A DNA stretch of 64,000 nt from Cystobacter fuscus DSM 2262 (GCF_000335475.2 NZ_ANAH02000004.1:662205-726204), one strand, 5' to 3'; positions 54,530 to 63,652 are shown, counted from the stretch's first letter. The notes: a model not told the origin generated them from the letters alone. Program-made: numbers and translations.

Positions 54530-55654
54530 ATGATGGGTGTCGCTTCCCAGGACGTGCGCGTCGCTCCGCCCGCCGTGGTCCCCACCCCGCGCAACACCGG
54601 CCTGGACCGGGCGCGCGCGGTGGCGGTGATCGCCATGGTGATGGGGCACACGCTGGACGCGGTGTTGTCGGACACGGCCCGGCAGAGCACGGGCATGCTG
54701 GCCTACTGGTCGCTCCGGGCGATCACCGCGCCGCTGTTCCTCTTCGTGGCCGGGTGGGCCTTCGCGACGACGGTGCAGCGCACGGGTGCTCACGGTCTGC
54801 CGGTGTGGCGCCGCTATCTGCCGCGCGTGGGGCTCTTGTTGTTCTGGGGCTACGTGCTGCGCTGGCCGGGCTGGGCGCTCGAGGGGCTGCTCGCGGGCCG
54901 TGTGGAGATCTGGCGGCACTTCCTCGCCTTCGATGCGTTGCACGGCGTGGCGGGGGCGTTGCTGATCGGCTCGGGGGTGTTGTCGGTGGTGGCTGGGCGG
55001 GGGCCGCGCATGGGGGTGCTGGCGGGGCTCGCCCTGCTCTTTCCCTGGGTGAGCCCGTGGATGCGCCAGGTGGTGGCCGCGGGGCACTGGCCCCTGGCGC
55101 TGGAGCAGGCCCTGGTGGGCCGCACGTCCAACTTCCCGCTCTTCCCCTGGTCGGCCTACTTCTTCGTGGGCTGCGTGGCGGGGTTGGGGCTCGCGGGGGT
55201 GAAGCGCATCCCGCACTGGATGATTCTCCTGGGCGGGGGCACGGGGATGCTGGGCGTGGTGTCGCTGTGGGGCGCGAGCGCGGCCTCCCGGTGGGGCGGA
55301 GACGTCACGCTGGTGTGCTGGCGGGTGGGCCTGCTGGGCGTGGCGGCGGGATTGGCCATGCTGCTGCCCGCACGGCTGGATGGATGGCTCGGGCCCGTGG
55401 GGCGCGCGTCGCTCTGGGTGTACGTGGTGCACCTGCCGCTCGCCTATGGCTGGTCCACGTTCCCCGGTCTGGGCAGCCGGTTGGGCCACTCACAGACGGC
55501 TCCCGCCGCCCTGGGACTCGCTCTGCTTGTCCTGGCCACCTCCCTGGCGATCGCACTGCCCGCGAAGGCGCTGTATGGGCGCTGGCGCAAGCGCGCGCGG
55601 CCCTCCGCCGAACGTGCCGGGGCCGTGTCCCCCAGGCCGCCGGTCTCGGAGTGA
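54530..55654 (+). CDS. Membrane acyltransferase of the HGSNAT/DUF1624-like group
   Basis: A 374-residue polytopic protein with about ten hydrophobic segments. The first carries the family start NTGLDRARAVAVIAMVMGHT with the conserved His expected in the active site, and later come AYFFVGCVAG and a C-terminal LWVYVVHLPL. Proteins of this group transfer acyl groups across the membrane to sugars or other envelope components. The acceptor here is unknown. It follows dnaN closely, probably as read-through rather than functional coupling. Confidence 0.78.
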   Translation: MMGVASQDVRVAPPAVVPTPRNTGLDRARAVAVIAMVMGHTLDAVLSDTARQSTGMLAYWSLRAITAPLFLFVAGWAFATTVQRTGAHGLPVWRRYLPRVGLLLFWGYVLRWPGWALEGLLAGRVEIWRHFLAFDALHGVAGALLIGSGVLSVVAGRGPRMGVLAGLALLFPWVSPWMRQVVAAGHWPLALEQALVGRTSNFPLFPWSAYFFVGCVAGLGLAGVKRIPHWMILLGGGTGMLGVVSLWGASAASRWGGDVTLVCWRVGLLGVAAGLAMLLPARLDGWLGPVGRASLWVYVVHLPLAYGWSTFPGLGSRLGHSQTAPAALGLALLVLATSLAIALPAKALYGRWRKRARPSAERAGAVSPRPPVSE

Positions 55655-55720
55655 TGTGTCCATTCGTGGTAGGATGACTTCCTGGGTTGTGCGGCCTCGT
55701 CGTTCAAGGGCCATGGAGTC

Positions 55721-58700
55721 ATGCCGTTGAATCGATTCGCCGTGCTCCTGGTGGGCCTCTTCTCCCTCCTGGGCACACCCGCTTGGACCGCCGAGCCTCC
55801 CGGCCGCCTTGGCTTTCGCAGCTATGGCACGGAGGCGGGGGTCGACAATTACGACTTGTCGTGGATTCTCCAGGACGCGGACGGCTTCATCTGGGTGTGC
55901 GCCGCGGACGCGGTGTACCGCTTCGATGGTGCGCGCTTCGAGCGCTTTGGCCGGGAGGCCGGCCTGCCCTCGACGAGCGTGAGTGACATCACGCTGGATG
56001 CGCGAGGCCAGCTGATGGTGGCGACGCGCGCGGGGGTGGTGCGCTGGGACGGGGAGCGCTTCGTCGAAGTGCCGGTGCCTGGCGTCGCCGAGCGGGTGTG
56101 GAGCCTGCGCGTGGACGCGCGCAAGCGGATGTGGGCGGGGACGGACAAGGGCTTGTATTGGGAGGAGCAGCCGGGGCACTTCATTCCGGCGCCCGGCTGG
56201 CCGGGAGGCGCGGCGCTCAAGTTGTGGGCGGATGACTCGGGCGCGATGCAGGTCGTGTCCGAGCTGCGGTTGGTGAGCCGCGATCCCCAGGGGAAGTGGT
56301 CGGTGCACGAGGTGCCGGGCCGGCCGACCGTCATCAACGCGCTCGTGCGAGATGGCGAGGGCCGCTTGTGGCTGGGCTACGAGGGGTGGTTGGCGATGCA
56401 GCCGCGGCCGGGCGCGCCCCTGGTGGATCGCTCCTCGGTGGTGCGCGGGTTGCCGGGAGCGGGCATCCGCCTGCGCGTGGGCACCGAGGGGCAGCTCCTG
56501 GTGCCCCACAATGGCGGCCTGCTGGAGATCCGCGGCGAGCGCTCGACGCTGTTGCGGCTGGGCCTGGCCAACCAGTCGGCGCGGATCAAGGACGTGCTGG
56601 AGGATCGGCAGGGGGCGCTGTGGGCCGCGAGCATGGGGGTGCACCGCTCGTTGGGGCGAGGCCTGTGGAGCGTGCATGACACCACCACGGGGCTGCCCGC
56701 GAACATGGTGTGGGGGCTGGCGCGGGGCGCGGACGGGACGTTGTGGGTGGGCACGGACAAGGGACTCGTGCGGGGCACGGCGGCCGGGTGGGTGCCGGTG
56801 CCGGGGTTGGAGGGCTACTCGCTCAAGGCCGTGAGCGTGGATCGGGACGGGGTGGTGTGGGCCGCGGGCAACCCGGCGGGGCTGCACCGCTACGAGCCAT
56901 GGAGCGGACGGCTGCGGACGTTCGGCCCGGAGTCCGGCTACCTGTTCCGCTACACCTTCGCGATGCAGTGGATGCCCGACGGCTCACTCTGGGTGGCCAC
57001 GCCCGCGGGCTTCGCGCGGGGGGTGTTCAAGGACGGCGTGCCGTCCTTCACGCTCGTGGTGCGCATGAGCCAGCGGGTGCTCGCCATGGACCTGGCGCTC
57101 GACGCGGCGGGGCGGTTGTGGATGCCGGGCAACGGGCTCGGCGTGCGCGAGGGGGAGTCCGCCAGGAGCTTCGGGGTGGCCGAGGGGCTGCTGGATGACC
57201 AACTGCGCTACATCCTGGTGCGGCGCGATGGCCGCATGTGCGTGTCCTATGTGGAGCCCCTGGGGGTGAGCTGCTTCAGCTACCGGGAGGGGCGCCTCAC
57301 GGACTTGTCGCACCTGAACCGTGGCCATGGGCTGCACAGCAACGTCGTCTACCAGTTGGGCGAGGACGCGGCGGGCCGGCTCTGGGTGGGGACGGGGGCG
57401 GGGGTGCACGTGGTGGGGCCGGACGGAGTGCCGGAGCACTTTGGCGCGAGTGGCGGGGCGCCGGGCAACGAGGCCACTGGCAACTCCTTCCTGGCGGACG
57501 CGGACGGCACGGTCTGGGTGGGGTCCGCGAGTGGACTGGGACGCTTCGACGGGGCGCGCTACCGCGGTCCGGTGGCGCCTCCGCGTGTCGTCCTGCTGGG
57601 CACCCAACTGGGGTCGCGCATGTGGTCGCGGCCGCCGGAGGAGGGCCTGGAGACCCATCCGAGGGAGACGAACCTGGAGGTGCGCTTCGCGGTCCTGGGC
57701 GACGTGGATGAGGAGAGCCTGGAGCGGCAGGTCCGCCTGGAGGGGATGGAGGAGTGGCACACCGTGACGGAGCAGCCGGTGCACTACAGCGTGTTGCCAC
57801 CGGGGGACTACCGCTTCGAGATGCGCGCGCGCCATGACCAGGGGCCGTGGGGACCGGTGGCGGGCTTCGCCCTGCGGGTGCTTCCTCCCTGGTGGGCCTC
57901 GTGGTGGGGGCGGGGCCTGGGCGTGCTGGGACTGGGGCTGGTGGTGGCGGGCGTGGTGCGCTGGCGCAACCTGACGCTGCGGCAGCGCAACACCGAGCTG
58001 CAGCGCCTGGTGGAGGCGCGCACCTCCGAGTTGGATCGGGTGCGCGCGAAGGTGGCCCAGGCGGAGAAGCTCTCGGCCATGGGGCAGTTGCTGGCGCGGC
58101 TGTCGCACGAAATCAACAACCCCCTCACCGCCATCCACAACAACCTGCCGCCGGTGCGCGAGTACTTCGAACAGCAGGCCGAGGGCTTGCGGCGCCTGCG
58201 CGAGCGGCTGGAGACGCACCCGGAGGAAGTGGAGGCGGTGGCGCGGGTGTGGCGCGAGCTGGAGTTGGACTACGTGCTCCAGGACACGCCCGACGCACTG
58301 GAGGCGATGCGCTTCGCCACCGAGCGCATCCGCTCCATCCAGGAGGACCTGCGCGCCTTCCTGCGCGGAGAGCGTCCGCGCCTGGAGGTGGGGGACTTGA
58401 ACCGGACGGTGCTGGACACGGTGGAGTTCGTGCGGCGCTCGTTGCCGCCGGGCATCCGGGTGGAGCTGGAGTGTGGCGAGGTGCCGCCGCTGGCGTTCCA
58501 CACGGGGCAGCTCGGCCAGGTGCTGCTCAATCTCTTGCGCAACGCGTTCGATGCGCTGGGCGAGGGCGGCGAGGTGCGGGTGTGCACGGCGGTGCGCGAG
58601 GGCCGCGCGGAGCTGGTGGTGGCGGACAATGGTCCGGGAATTCCCCCCGAGCTGCGCTCGCGCATCTTCGAGCCCTTCTTCACCACGAAGGACGTGGGCA

Positions 58701-58846
58701 AGGGCTCGGGCCTGGGGCTGGCGATCTGCCGGCAGATCATCGCGGAGAACCACGGGGGCTCGCTCGAACTCGACGAGTCGGTGGCTCGGGGAGCGTGCTT
58801 CCGGGTGGGGCTGCCGCTCGTCCAGGAGGGCCGCGAGGCGGCCTGA
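55721..58846 (+). CDS. Propeller-type periplasmic sensor histidine kinase
   Basis: A 1041-residue membrane kinase with a signal peptide (MPLNRFAVLLVGLFSLLGTPAWTA is split here as MPLNRFAVLL and VGLFSLLGTP). Two seven-bladed Reg_prop propellers (~25-625, repeats like LPANMVWGLARGADGTLWVG) are followed by a Y_Y_Y Ig-like domain (~650-715), one transmembrane helix (~727-747), a coiled coil, HisKA with His796 in LSHEINNPL and an HATPase with DNGPGIP and GSGLGLA. This is the BT-type hybrid sensor architecture known from glycan sensing, but without the C-terminal receiver and AraC domain. No response regulator is adjacent. Confidence 0.9.
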   Translation: MPLNRFAVLLVGLFSLLGTPAWTAEPPGRLGFRSYGTEAGVDNYDLSWILQDADGFIWVCAADAVYRFDGARFERFGREAGLPSTSVSDITLDARGQLMVATRAGVVRWDGERFVEVPVPGVAERVWSLRVDARKRMWAGTDKGLYWEEQPGHFIPAPGWPGGAALKLWADDSGAMQVVSELRLVSRDPQGKWSVHEVPGRPTVINALVRDGEGRLWLGYEGWLAMQPRPGAPLVDRSSVVRGLPGAGIRLRVGTEGQLLVPHNGGLLEIRGERSTLLRLGLANQSARIKDVLEDRQGALWAASMGVHRSLGRGLWSVHDTTTGLPANMVWGLARGADGTLWVGTDKGLVRGTAAGWVPVPGLEGYSLKAVSVDRDGVVWAAGNPAGLHRYEPWSGRLRTFGPESGYLFRYTFAMQWMPDGSLWVATPAGFARGVFKDGVPSFTLVVRMSQRVLAMDLALDAAGRLWMPGNGLGVREGESARSFGVAEGLLDDQLRYILVRRDGRMCVSYVEPLGVSCFSYREGRLTDLSHLNRGHGLHSNVVYQLGEDAAGRLWVGTGAGVHVVGPDGVPEHFGASGGAPGNEATGNSFLADADGTVWVGSASGLGRFDGARYRGPVAPPRVVLLGTQLGSRMWSRPPEEGLETHPRETNLEVRFAVLGDVDEESLERQVRLEGMEEWHTVTEQPVHYSVLPPGDYRFEMRARHDQGPWGPVAGFALRVLPPWWASWWGRGLGVLGLGLVVAGVVRWRNLTLRQRNTELQRLVEARTSELDRVRAKVAQAEKLSAMGQLLARLSHEINNPLTAIHNNLPPVREYFEQQAEGLRRLRERLETHPEEVEAVARVWRELELDYVLQDTPDALEAMRFATERIRSIQEDLRAFLRGERPRLEVGDLNRTVLDTVEFVRRSLPPGIRVELECGEVPPLAFHTGQLGQVLLNLLRNAFDALGEGGEVRVCTAVREGRAELVVADNGPGIPPELRSRIFEPFFTTKDVGKGSGLGLAICRQIIAENHGGSLELDESVARGACFRVGLPLVQEGREAA

Positions 58847-58927
58847 CATCCTCACGCGAAGCCGTTGGGGGACGACAATCGGGGCCGGGGTGGCTGGACG
58901 AAATGATGACCAGGAGGCAAATTCGGG

Positions 58928-58943
58928 CTGACCAAACGGTCAG
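58928..58943. promoter_or_regulatory. TetR-type operator upstream of the diiron protein
   Basis: CTGACC-AAAC-GGTCAG is a perfect 6-bp dyad with a 4-bp spacer, 27 bp before the start codon at 58971. Short perfect dyads of this size right at a promoter are typical TetR sites, and a TetR gene lies directly beyond the diiron gene. The pairing of site and regulator is inference. Confidence 0.6.
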
Positions 58944-58970
58944 ATTCCCCTCTTCGCCCCCGAGGTCCCC

Positions 58971-59855
58971 ATGGCTGACTCCCTGATGCCCACTTCCCTG
59001 CGACCCGGCTTGTACTCCTCGGTGGCGGACACGCCGCGGGAGGATCTCCTCAAGGCGTACCGGGAGTTCCTCGAGCAGCGCAACGGGGACATGGACTTCA
59101 CCAAGGGCTTCTCCCGGCGCGAGGCGTGGCTGGGCGAGGCGGCGGGCTGGGAGGCCCAGTTCGCCGGGGCGGTGGACGCCGAGTCGTTCAACCGGGCGTA
59201 CCTGGACTTCCGCGAGGTGAAGAACCTGCCGTTGCCGGTGTTGGCGCTGCTCACCTTCGTGAAGGCCAACGCGGGCGAGGCCTATGGCGTGGAGGTGGTC
59301 AACCGCGTGCGCCAGAAGCGCCAGGACAGCACCCAGCTCTTCCATCAAATCGAGCGGCTGTTGAGCTACGAGGAGACGTACCACACGCGCATCCTCATTG
59401 GCGCCACGCAGCACTTCGGAGTCCAGGTGAAGGGGGCGTGGAAGCCGAACCTGCAATTGCGGCTGCTCATCGGGACGCTGGCGTACGCGCCGGGCGTGTT
59501 CTTCCATCCCATCCTGCTGGCGTCGGAGATCTCCGGCGTCTTCGTCTTCCAGTGGATGCTCAAGCGCGTGGGGGAGATCTTCCGGGATCAACCCGCGGTG
59601 CGCGAGTCCATGGAGCAGCGGCTGACGGAGATCCTCGTGGACGAGGTGGGGCACGTGGCCTTCAACCGCATGGCGGTGGGGGCGAGGGGCCTGGCGGCGG
59701 CGCGTAGCATGGCGCCTGGGGTCATGCGGGGGGTGATTGGCACCACGCCCGAGTACAAGGCGCTCGGGTTCGACGAGAACGTGCTCAAGGAGATGGATCG
59801 CTTCGACCTGCACCACCTGCCCGAGGAAGTGCTGCGCCGCTCCTACTTCGTCTGA
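58971..59855 (+). CDS. Ferritin-like diiron protein (AurF-like oxygenase)
   Basis: A 294-residue helical protein with two E-x-x-H iron pairs, Glu135-Thr-Tyr-His138 and Glu225-Val-Gly-His228, and candidate bridging acids Glu103 and Glu186. This spacing is that of ferritin-like diiron carboxylate proteins such as p-aminobenzoate N-oxygenase AurF and relatives, which oxidise amines or alkyl groups with O2. The gene ends inside the convergent TetR gene (13-bp overlap) and has a palindromic operator before it. An oxygenase controlled by the adjacent TetR, perhaps acting on a membrane-active or antibiotic-like molecule, is the simplest reading. Confidence 0.75.
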   Translation: MADSLMPTSLRPGLYSSVADTPREDLLKAYREFLEQRNGDMDFTKGFSRREAWLGEAAGWEAQFAGAVDAESFNRAYLDFREVKNLPLPVLALLTFVKANAGEAYGVEVVNRVRQKRQDSTQLFHQIERLLSYEETYHTRILIGATQHFGVQVKGAWKPNLQLRLLIGTLAYAPGVFFHPILLASEISGVFVFQWMLKRVGEIFRDQPAVRESMEQRLTEILVDEVGHVAFNRMAVGARGLAAARSMAPGVMRGVIGTTPEYKALGFDENVLKEMDRFDLHHLPEEVLRRSYFV

Positions 59856-60556
59856 CGGCGGGGGCGCTTGCGGCGGGCGGGGGTGGGGCTGGGCTCGGCG
59901 AAGAGGTAGCGCTTGATGATGAGCCCCGCCTCGCCGAGCCACCGCTCGCGCCAGGCGGCCTCGTCGCTCTCGGGCCAGCCGGAGGTGGGGCGGCGCATGG
60001 CGAAGGAGGTGAGCAGGAGCAGGCCCACGTGGCCCACGGCGGCCTCGGGGTCCAGCTCCGGGCGGACATGGCCCTCGCGCTGGCCCTGGCGCAGCACGTC
60101 CACCGCGATGCGAATCCAGGGCTCCATGCCCTGCATGAGCACGGTCATGTGGGGGCTGTCCGCGTCGAGCACCTCGCGCAGGAAGACGCGCGCGGCATCC
60201 TGTTCGGTGTCGAAGAACTCGCGCAGCTGCTCCATGACGCGCTCCAGCCGCTCCGCGCTCTTGTCGGTGAAGGCGCCGAGCAGCAGCAGCAGGTGGCGGT
60301 TGGAGTGCTCGATGAGGGAGTCGAGCACGGCGGCGTGCAGGGCCTCGCGCGAGGGGTAGTGGTAGAGGAGGGCTTGTTTGCTGATGCCCACCGCGAGCGC
60401 CACGTCATTGACGGAGATGGCGCCAAAGCCGCGCGAGGCGATGAGGTGTGTGGCTTCGCGGCGGATGCGCTCGCGCAGGCCCTGGGCGGGGGGCTTGCCC
60501 GCGCGAGGGGGAGGGGTCTTCACCGGGGGATCAGCGTTTGGGCTCTTGCGGCGCAT
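59843..60556 (-). CDS. TetR-family transcriptional regulator
   Basis: A 237-residue regulator with a basic Pro-rich N-terminal extension, the helix-turn-helix LRERIRREATHLIASRGFGA and the recognition region ISKQALLYHYPSREAL, then a helical effector domain and a basic C-terminus (RRKRPRRQTK). It converges with the diiron gene and overlaps its last 13 bp, an arrangement that could itself couple the two genes by antisense interference. The dyad at 58928-58943 is its likely target. Confidence 0.88.
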   Translation of the reverse strand: MRRKSPNADPPVKTPPPRAGKPPAQGLRERIRREATHLIASRGFGAISVNDVALAVGISKQALLYHYPSREALHAAVLDSLIEHSNRHLLLLLGAFTDKSAERLERVMEQLREFFDTEQDAARVFLREVLDADSPHMTVLMQGMEPWIRIAVDVLRQGQREGHVRPELDPEAAVGHVGLLLLTSFAMRRPTSGWPESDEAAWRERWLGEAGLIIKRYLFAEPSPTPARRKRPRRQTK

Positions 60557-60675
60557 GGCGGGAGAGGGGCGAGGCGGTCCGGCCGCTCGCGCTTCGTCTG
60601 GGGACTATCCCACGCCATTCGCGGAGAGGAAGAGAGTGACGGGCCGGTCGTACCTGCCCCCCGGGAATCCAGGAT

Positions 60676-62247
60676 TCAGGCGCGCGCGGCCTTCAGTTCG
60701 TCGATTTCCGTCCGGAGCAACCAGTCCTCGGGGAAATCGGAGGCGGCGCGGGAGATCTGCTCGAGCCGCCGGACGTCCAGGCTCTTGGACTCGCGCTGGG
60801 CGCGCACCTCGCGGTAGAGCGCCGCGAGCGAGGGGTGCAGGGCGGAGGCCTTCTTGGCGCGGGCCTGGGCTTCCCCCTCGCCCTCGGTGAAGGCGTTGAG
60901 TTCGCCGAACCAGCGATCCCAGGTGCCGGGGTCCGCCGGGCCGCCGGCCACGGAGGGCAGGTGGGAGGTGAGGAAGAGCTGCGCCACGCTGGGCAGCGCC
61001 ACGGGGCGGCCGTCGAGCTGCCCGCGCAGGTTGAGCACCTCGCCCCCACCCGCGGCGAAGCCCTGGAGCTTCAGTCCGCTGGCGAGCTCGAGCTGGAAGG
61101 GACCCTGGTCGGGGAGCGCTCCGGCACCGAAGGCCACGAGCGCGAGTCCCGGCCAGGGCTTGCCCTCGGCCTTGCCCTCGCGGGAGACGAGCACGGGGCC
61201 ATCCAGCCGCACGAGCGCGGTGGAGAGCCCCTCGGCGACGGGGTGGAGGCCGGGGAGCATCTCGGCGACGCGGGCGGTCACCTCCCGGCCGTCGGCGAGC
61301 ACGAGGTGGTTGACGGTTCCGGCGCGCAGGGCCTCCTGGAGGCCGTAGTCCCCGCCGCGCTTCCAGGCGAGGGTGGCCTCGAACTCCTCGAGCACTTCGA
61401 AGAGGTGCTCGAAGTCACGGGCCACGAAGAGCTGGGGCTGCATGCGGGTGATGTCGTACTCGGTGTCCGCGCACTGGAGGCTCAAGGGGACCTTCTTCAC
61501 CTCGGACGTGAGGCAGTGGCGGGCCTCGCCGATGCTGGAGAGCAGCCCGGCGCCATAGATGCGGGGGCTGTCCAGGGAGCCGATGAGGCCGTATTCGGCC
61601 GTCCACCAGTAGAGCCGGGAGGCGCGGGTGCTCTCGCTGACATAGCGGCGGCTCTGGTTGGCGGCGTCCAGACGAGCCTCGGCGTGGTGGATCTGCTCCG
61701 GGGTGGCGGAAGGGTCCTCCTTGACCACGCTCAGGTTGCGGATGGCCTGGAAGACGGCCTCGTCCTCCACGGTGGAGATGGCCTTGAAGCCCACGAGCCC
61801 GCAGCGCTTGAGGTATTCGGCGTAGCGCGCGTTGGCGATGATGGGGGCGTGGCCCGCGCTCTCGTGAACGATGTCCGGGGCGGGGGTGTATTGGATGTGC
61901 TCGTGGGTGCGGATGTCCGCCGCGATGGCGAGCACGCCCAGCGACTGCAGCTCGGTGAAGACAGCGGGGGGGATGAAGCCGCGCACGCTCACCGCACCCC
62001 AGCCCAGCTTGGCGAGCTGCTCGTTCATCTCATCCAGGCTGGGGATGCGCTCGGTGCCGATGCCCGTGGCTTCCAGGCCCTCGAGGTAGATGGGATGCGC
62101 CTTGCCAGCGATCTGACCGCGCAGTTGCCGGAGGATGTGCCGCCAGACGGCCTGGTCCCTGGGGGTATAGGACGCATAGTCCTGGCTCACCACGTAGCGA
62201 CGCAGGTGGGCGGGCAGGCGGGCGAGGGTCCGTTCAGTGGGGGTCAT
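60676..62247 (-). CDS. Long-form aromatic amino acid hydroxylase (phenylalanine 4-monooxygenase-like)
   Basis: A 523-residue protein. The first ~300 residues are the catalytic domain of pterin-dependent aromatic amino acid hydroxylases with iron ligands His128 and His133 (DIVHESAGHAP) and Glu218 (YWWTAEYGLIG). It would convert phenylalanine to tyrosine with O2 and tetrahydropterin. The remaining ~220 residues are an extra C-terminal region, absent from the ~260-300 residue proteobacterial enzymes but present in the long forms known from some other bacteria; its role is unclear. The ATG at 62247 follows GGGAGG, which lies within an inverted repeat. The LysR gene upstream on the same strand probably regulates it. 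Confidence 0.88.
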   Translation of the reverse strand: MTPTERTLARLPAHLRRYVVSQDYASYTPRDQAVWRHILRQLRGQIAGKAHPIYLEGLEATGIGTERIPSLDEMNEQLAKLGWGAVSVRGFIPPAVFTELQSLGVLAIAADIRTHEHIQYTPAPDIVHESAGHAPIIANARYAEYLKRCGLVGFKAISTVEDEAVFQAIRNLSVVKEDPSATPEQIHHAEARLDAANQSRRYVSESTRASRLYWWTAEYGLIGSLDSPRIYGAGLLSSIGEARHCLTSEVKKVPLSLQCADTEYDITRMQPQLFVARDFEHLFEVLEEFEATLAWKRGGDYGLQEALRAGTVNHLVLADGREVTARVAEMLPGLHPVAEGLSTALVRLDGPVLVSREGKAEGKPWPGLALVAFGAGALPDQGPFQLELASGLKLQGFAAGGGEVLNLRGQLDGRPVALPSVAQLFLTSHLPSVAGGPADPGTWDRWFGELNAFTEGEGEAQARAKKASALHPSLAALYREVRAQRESKSLDVRRLEQISRAASDFPEDWLLRTEIDELKAARA

Positions 62248-62251
62248 CGAT

Positions 62252-62285
62252 GTTCCTCCCGGAGGAACCAAATTTAAGGAGGAAC
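62252..62285 (-). promoter_or_regulatory. Repeat cluster covering the ribosome site of the hydroxylase gene
   Basis: Read on the minus strand, GTTCCTCC occurs twice (62278-62285 and 62261-62268), and the second copy faces its complement GGAGGAAC (62252-62259) with one base between. The latter contains the ribosome site of the hydroxylase. The dyad could hide the ribosome site in the transcript, or be an operator dyad with a flanking half-site. A TTAAATTT stretch lies between the copies. Confidence 0.5.
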
Positions 62286-62318
62286 GAAGGGGACGGAAAT
62301 CCGATAAAAAACGACGTC

Positions 62319-63254
62319 CTAGTCGGTTTTCCGCCGTTTCGACGCGAGGCGCTGACGCAGTCCGTCGAGGACGAGCCGAGCGGTTTCGGAGTTGGAGCCG
62401 TCGGAGGAGCGCAGGGCGACGACCTCGACGGCTTGAGGCTCCTCCTCGCGCAGCAGCCAGACGGAGAGGTCCTCGGGGAAGGAGCGCAGCAGCCGGAGGT
62501 CGGGGGCGATGGCGCAGGCCTGGTAGGCGCGCAGCAGATCGAAGAGGAGGAGGAAGCTCTGCACGCGGGCCACTTCGCGCACGGAGACGTCATGGGCGTT
62601 GAAGCGGGCGCTGTTGGCGGTGCCGTAGGGATCATCGCGCTGCCAGTCGATGAAGGGCTGGCCGATCAGGTCGCGCACATGGAGCGAGCGGCGGGCGCCG
62701 TGGCGGGCGGTCAGCTCGTTGCCGGGGCCGCAGAGCACGACGAAGGGCAGGTGGAGGAGGGATTCGGCCTCGACGCCGCGGTGGGGGGGCAAGGGGGTGA
62801 AGTCCACGGCGAGGTCGAGCTGTCGGGTCTGCACCTGGCGCACGAGCTCGAAGGTGCCGCCGAAGTTGACCTCCAGTTTGATGTGGTCGCGGGCCACGTC
62901 TCCGGCGATGCCGGCGAGGAGGAAGTGGGAGAGGGTGGGGTTGAGGCCGAGTCGCAGACTCGGCTCGGTGCTGGCGAGGTCGCGCAGTCGTTTGAGATCG
63001 AGCTGGTGGAGGGGCGTCTGGGTGCCCTCGTAGAGCTTTTCGCCGCGAGTGGTGAGGTGGAGGCGGCGGCCGGGACCGCGTTCCAGGAGGGGCTGGCCGT
63101 CGGCGAGGGTGGCTTCCAGGGCGCGCAGGTGCTCGCTGACGACGGAGCGGGCGACGCCGAGGTGCTCGGCGGCGGCTTCCAGGCTGCCGGACTCGACCGC
63201 GGCCGCGAAGGACTCGAGCCAGACGAGGTGTCGTGGGAGCTTTCGGGGAGGCAT
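62319..63254 (-). CDS. LysR-family transcriptional regulator
   Basis: A 311-residue LysR protein with helix-turn-helix (SLEAAAEHLGVARSVVSEHL) and a C-terminal effector-binding domain. It lies upstream of the hydroxylase on the same strand, 71 bp away, so it may be co-transcribed with it or control it from the intervening repeats. LysR regulators of amino acid genes usually sense the substrate or product. The gene ends in Lys/Arg-rich KRRKTD. Confidence 0.87.
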   Translation of the reverse strand: MPPRKLPRHLVWLESFAAAVESGSLEAAAEHLGVARSVVSEHLRALEATLADGQPLLERGPGRRLHLTTRGEKLYEGTQTPLHQLDLKRLRDLASTEPSLRLGLNPTLSHFLLAGIAGDVARDHIKLEVNFGGTFELVRQVQTRQLDLAVDFTPLPPHRGVEAESLLHLPFVVLCGPGNELTARHGARRSLHVRDLIGQPFIDWQRDDPYGTANSARFNAHDVSVREVARVQSFLLLFDLLRAYQACAIAPDLRLLRSFPEDLSVWLLREEEPQAVEVVALRSSDGSNSETARLVLDGLRQRLASKRRKTD

Positions 63255-63275
63255 TCAGCCCATCCTTGTCATGGG

Positions 63276-63287
63276 GAACATGTGTTC
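63276..63287. promoter_or_regulatory. Dyad upstream of LysR gene
   Basis: GAACA-TG-TGTTC lies 22 bp before the LysR start codon, a fitting place for autoregulation. Short, so chance is possible. Confidence 0.35.
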
Positions 63288-63520
63288 GCCGGGTCGGGGG
63301 TGAGCCGGGGCGGGGCTTTGGGGCTCGCTTCCTCGAACGGCCGATGAACGTTGAAGGCCCAAGGTTGACGGTCCAAGAAGGATAGGCCGTGCGTGGGGCG
63401 GATGGCGCAGGGAGTGGCTCTTCGGGGCGCGGAGTCCTGGAGACAAGGACGGAGAGAAGAGGTGGAGAGGGTCGTGAAACATGCTGGCGCGGAGGGGAAG
63501 AAGAAGTGGGCAGACGCCTG

Positions 63521-63548
63521 TTGACTCAAGACACGGCGGTGGTAGAAG
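63521..63548 (+). promoter_or_regulatory. Tandem promoter P1 of the array
   Basis: TTGACT, 16-bp spacer, TAGAAG, then the GC-rich discriminator CCGCGCCCCC. The upstream flank differs from the other copies, marking the array's left boundary. Confidence 0.7.
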
Positions 63549-63624
63549 CCGCGCCCCCACGAACCGGCGAGGTCGCGCAGGCGGCGGAAGCGGAACGTGG
63601 GAAGAAGGAGTCGACGAAGCGGTG

Positions 63625-63652
63625 TTGACTCGAAACGCGGCGGTGGTAGAAG
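63625..63652 (+). promoter_or_regulatory. Tandem promoter P2 of the array
   Basis: TTGACT, 16-bp spacer, TAGAAG, discriminator CCGCGCCCCC; preceded by GTCGACGAAGCGGTG shared with P4. Starts 104 bp after P1. Confidence 0.75.
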
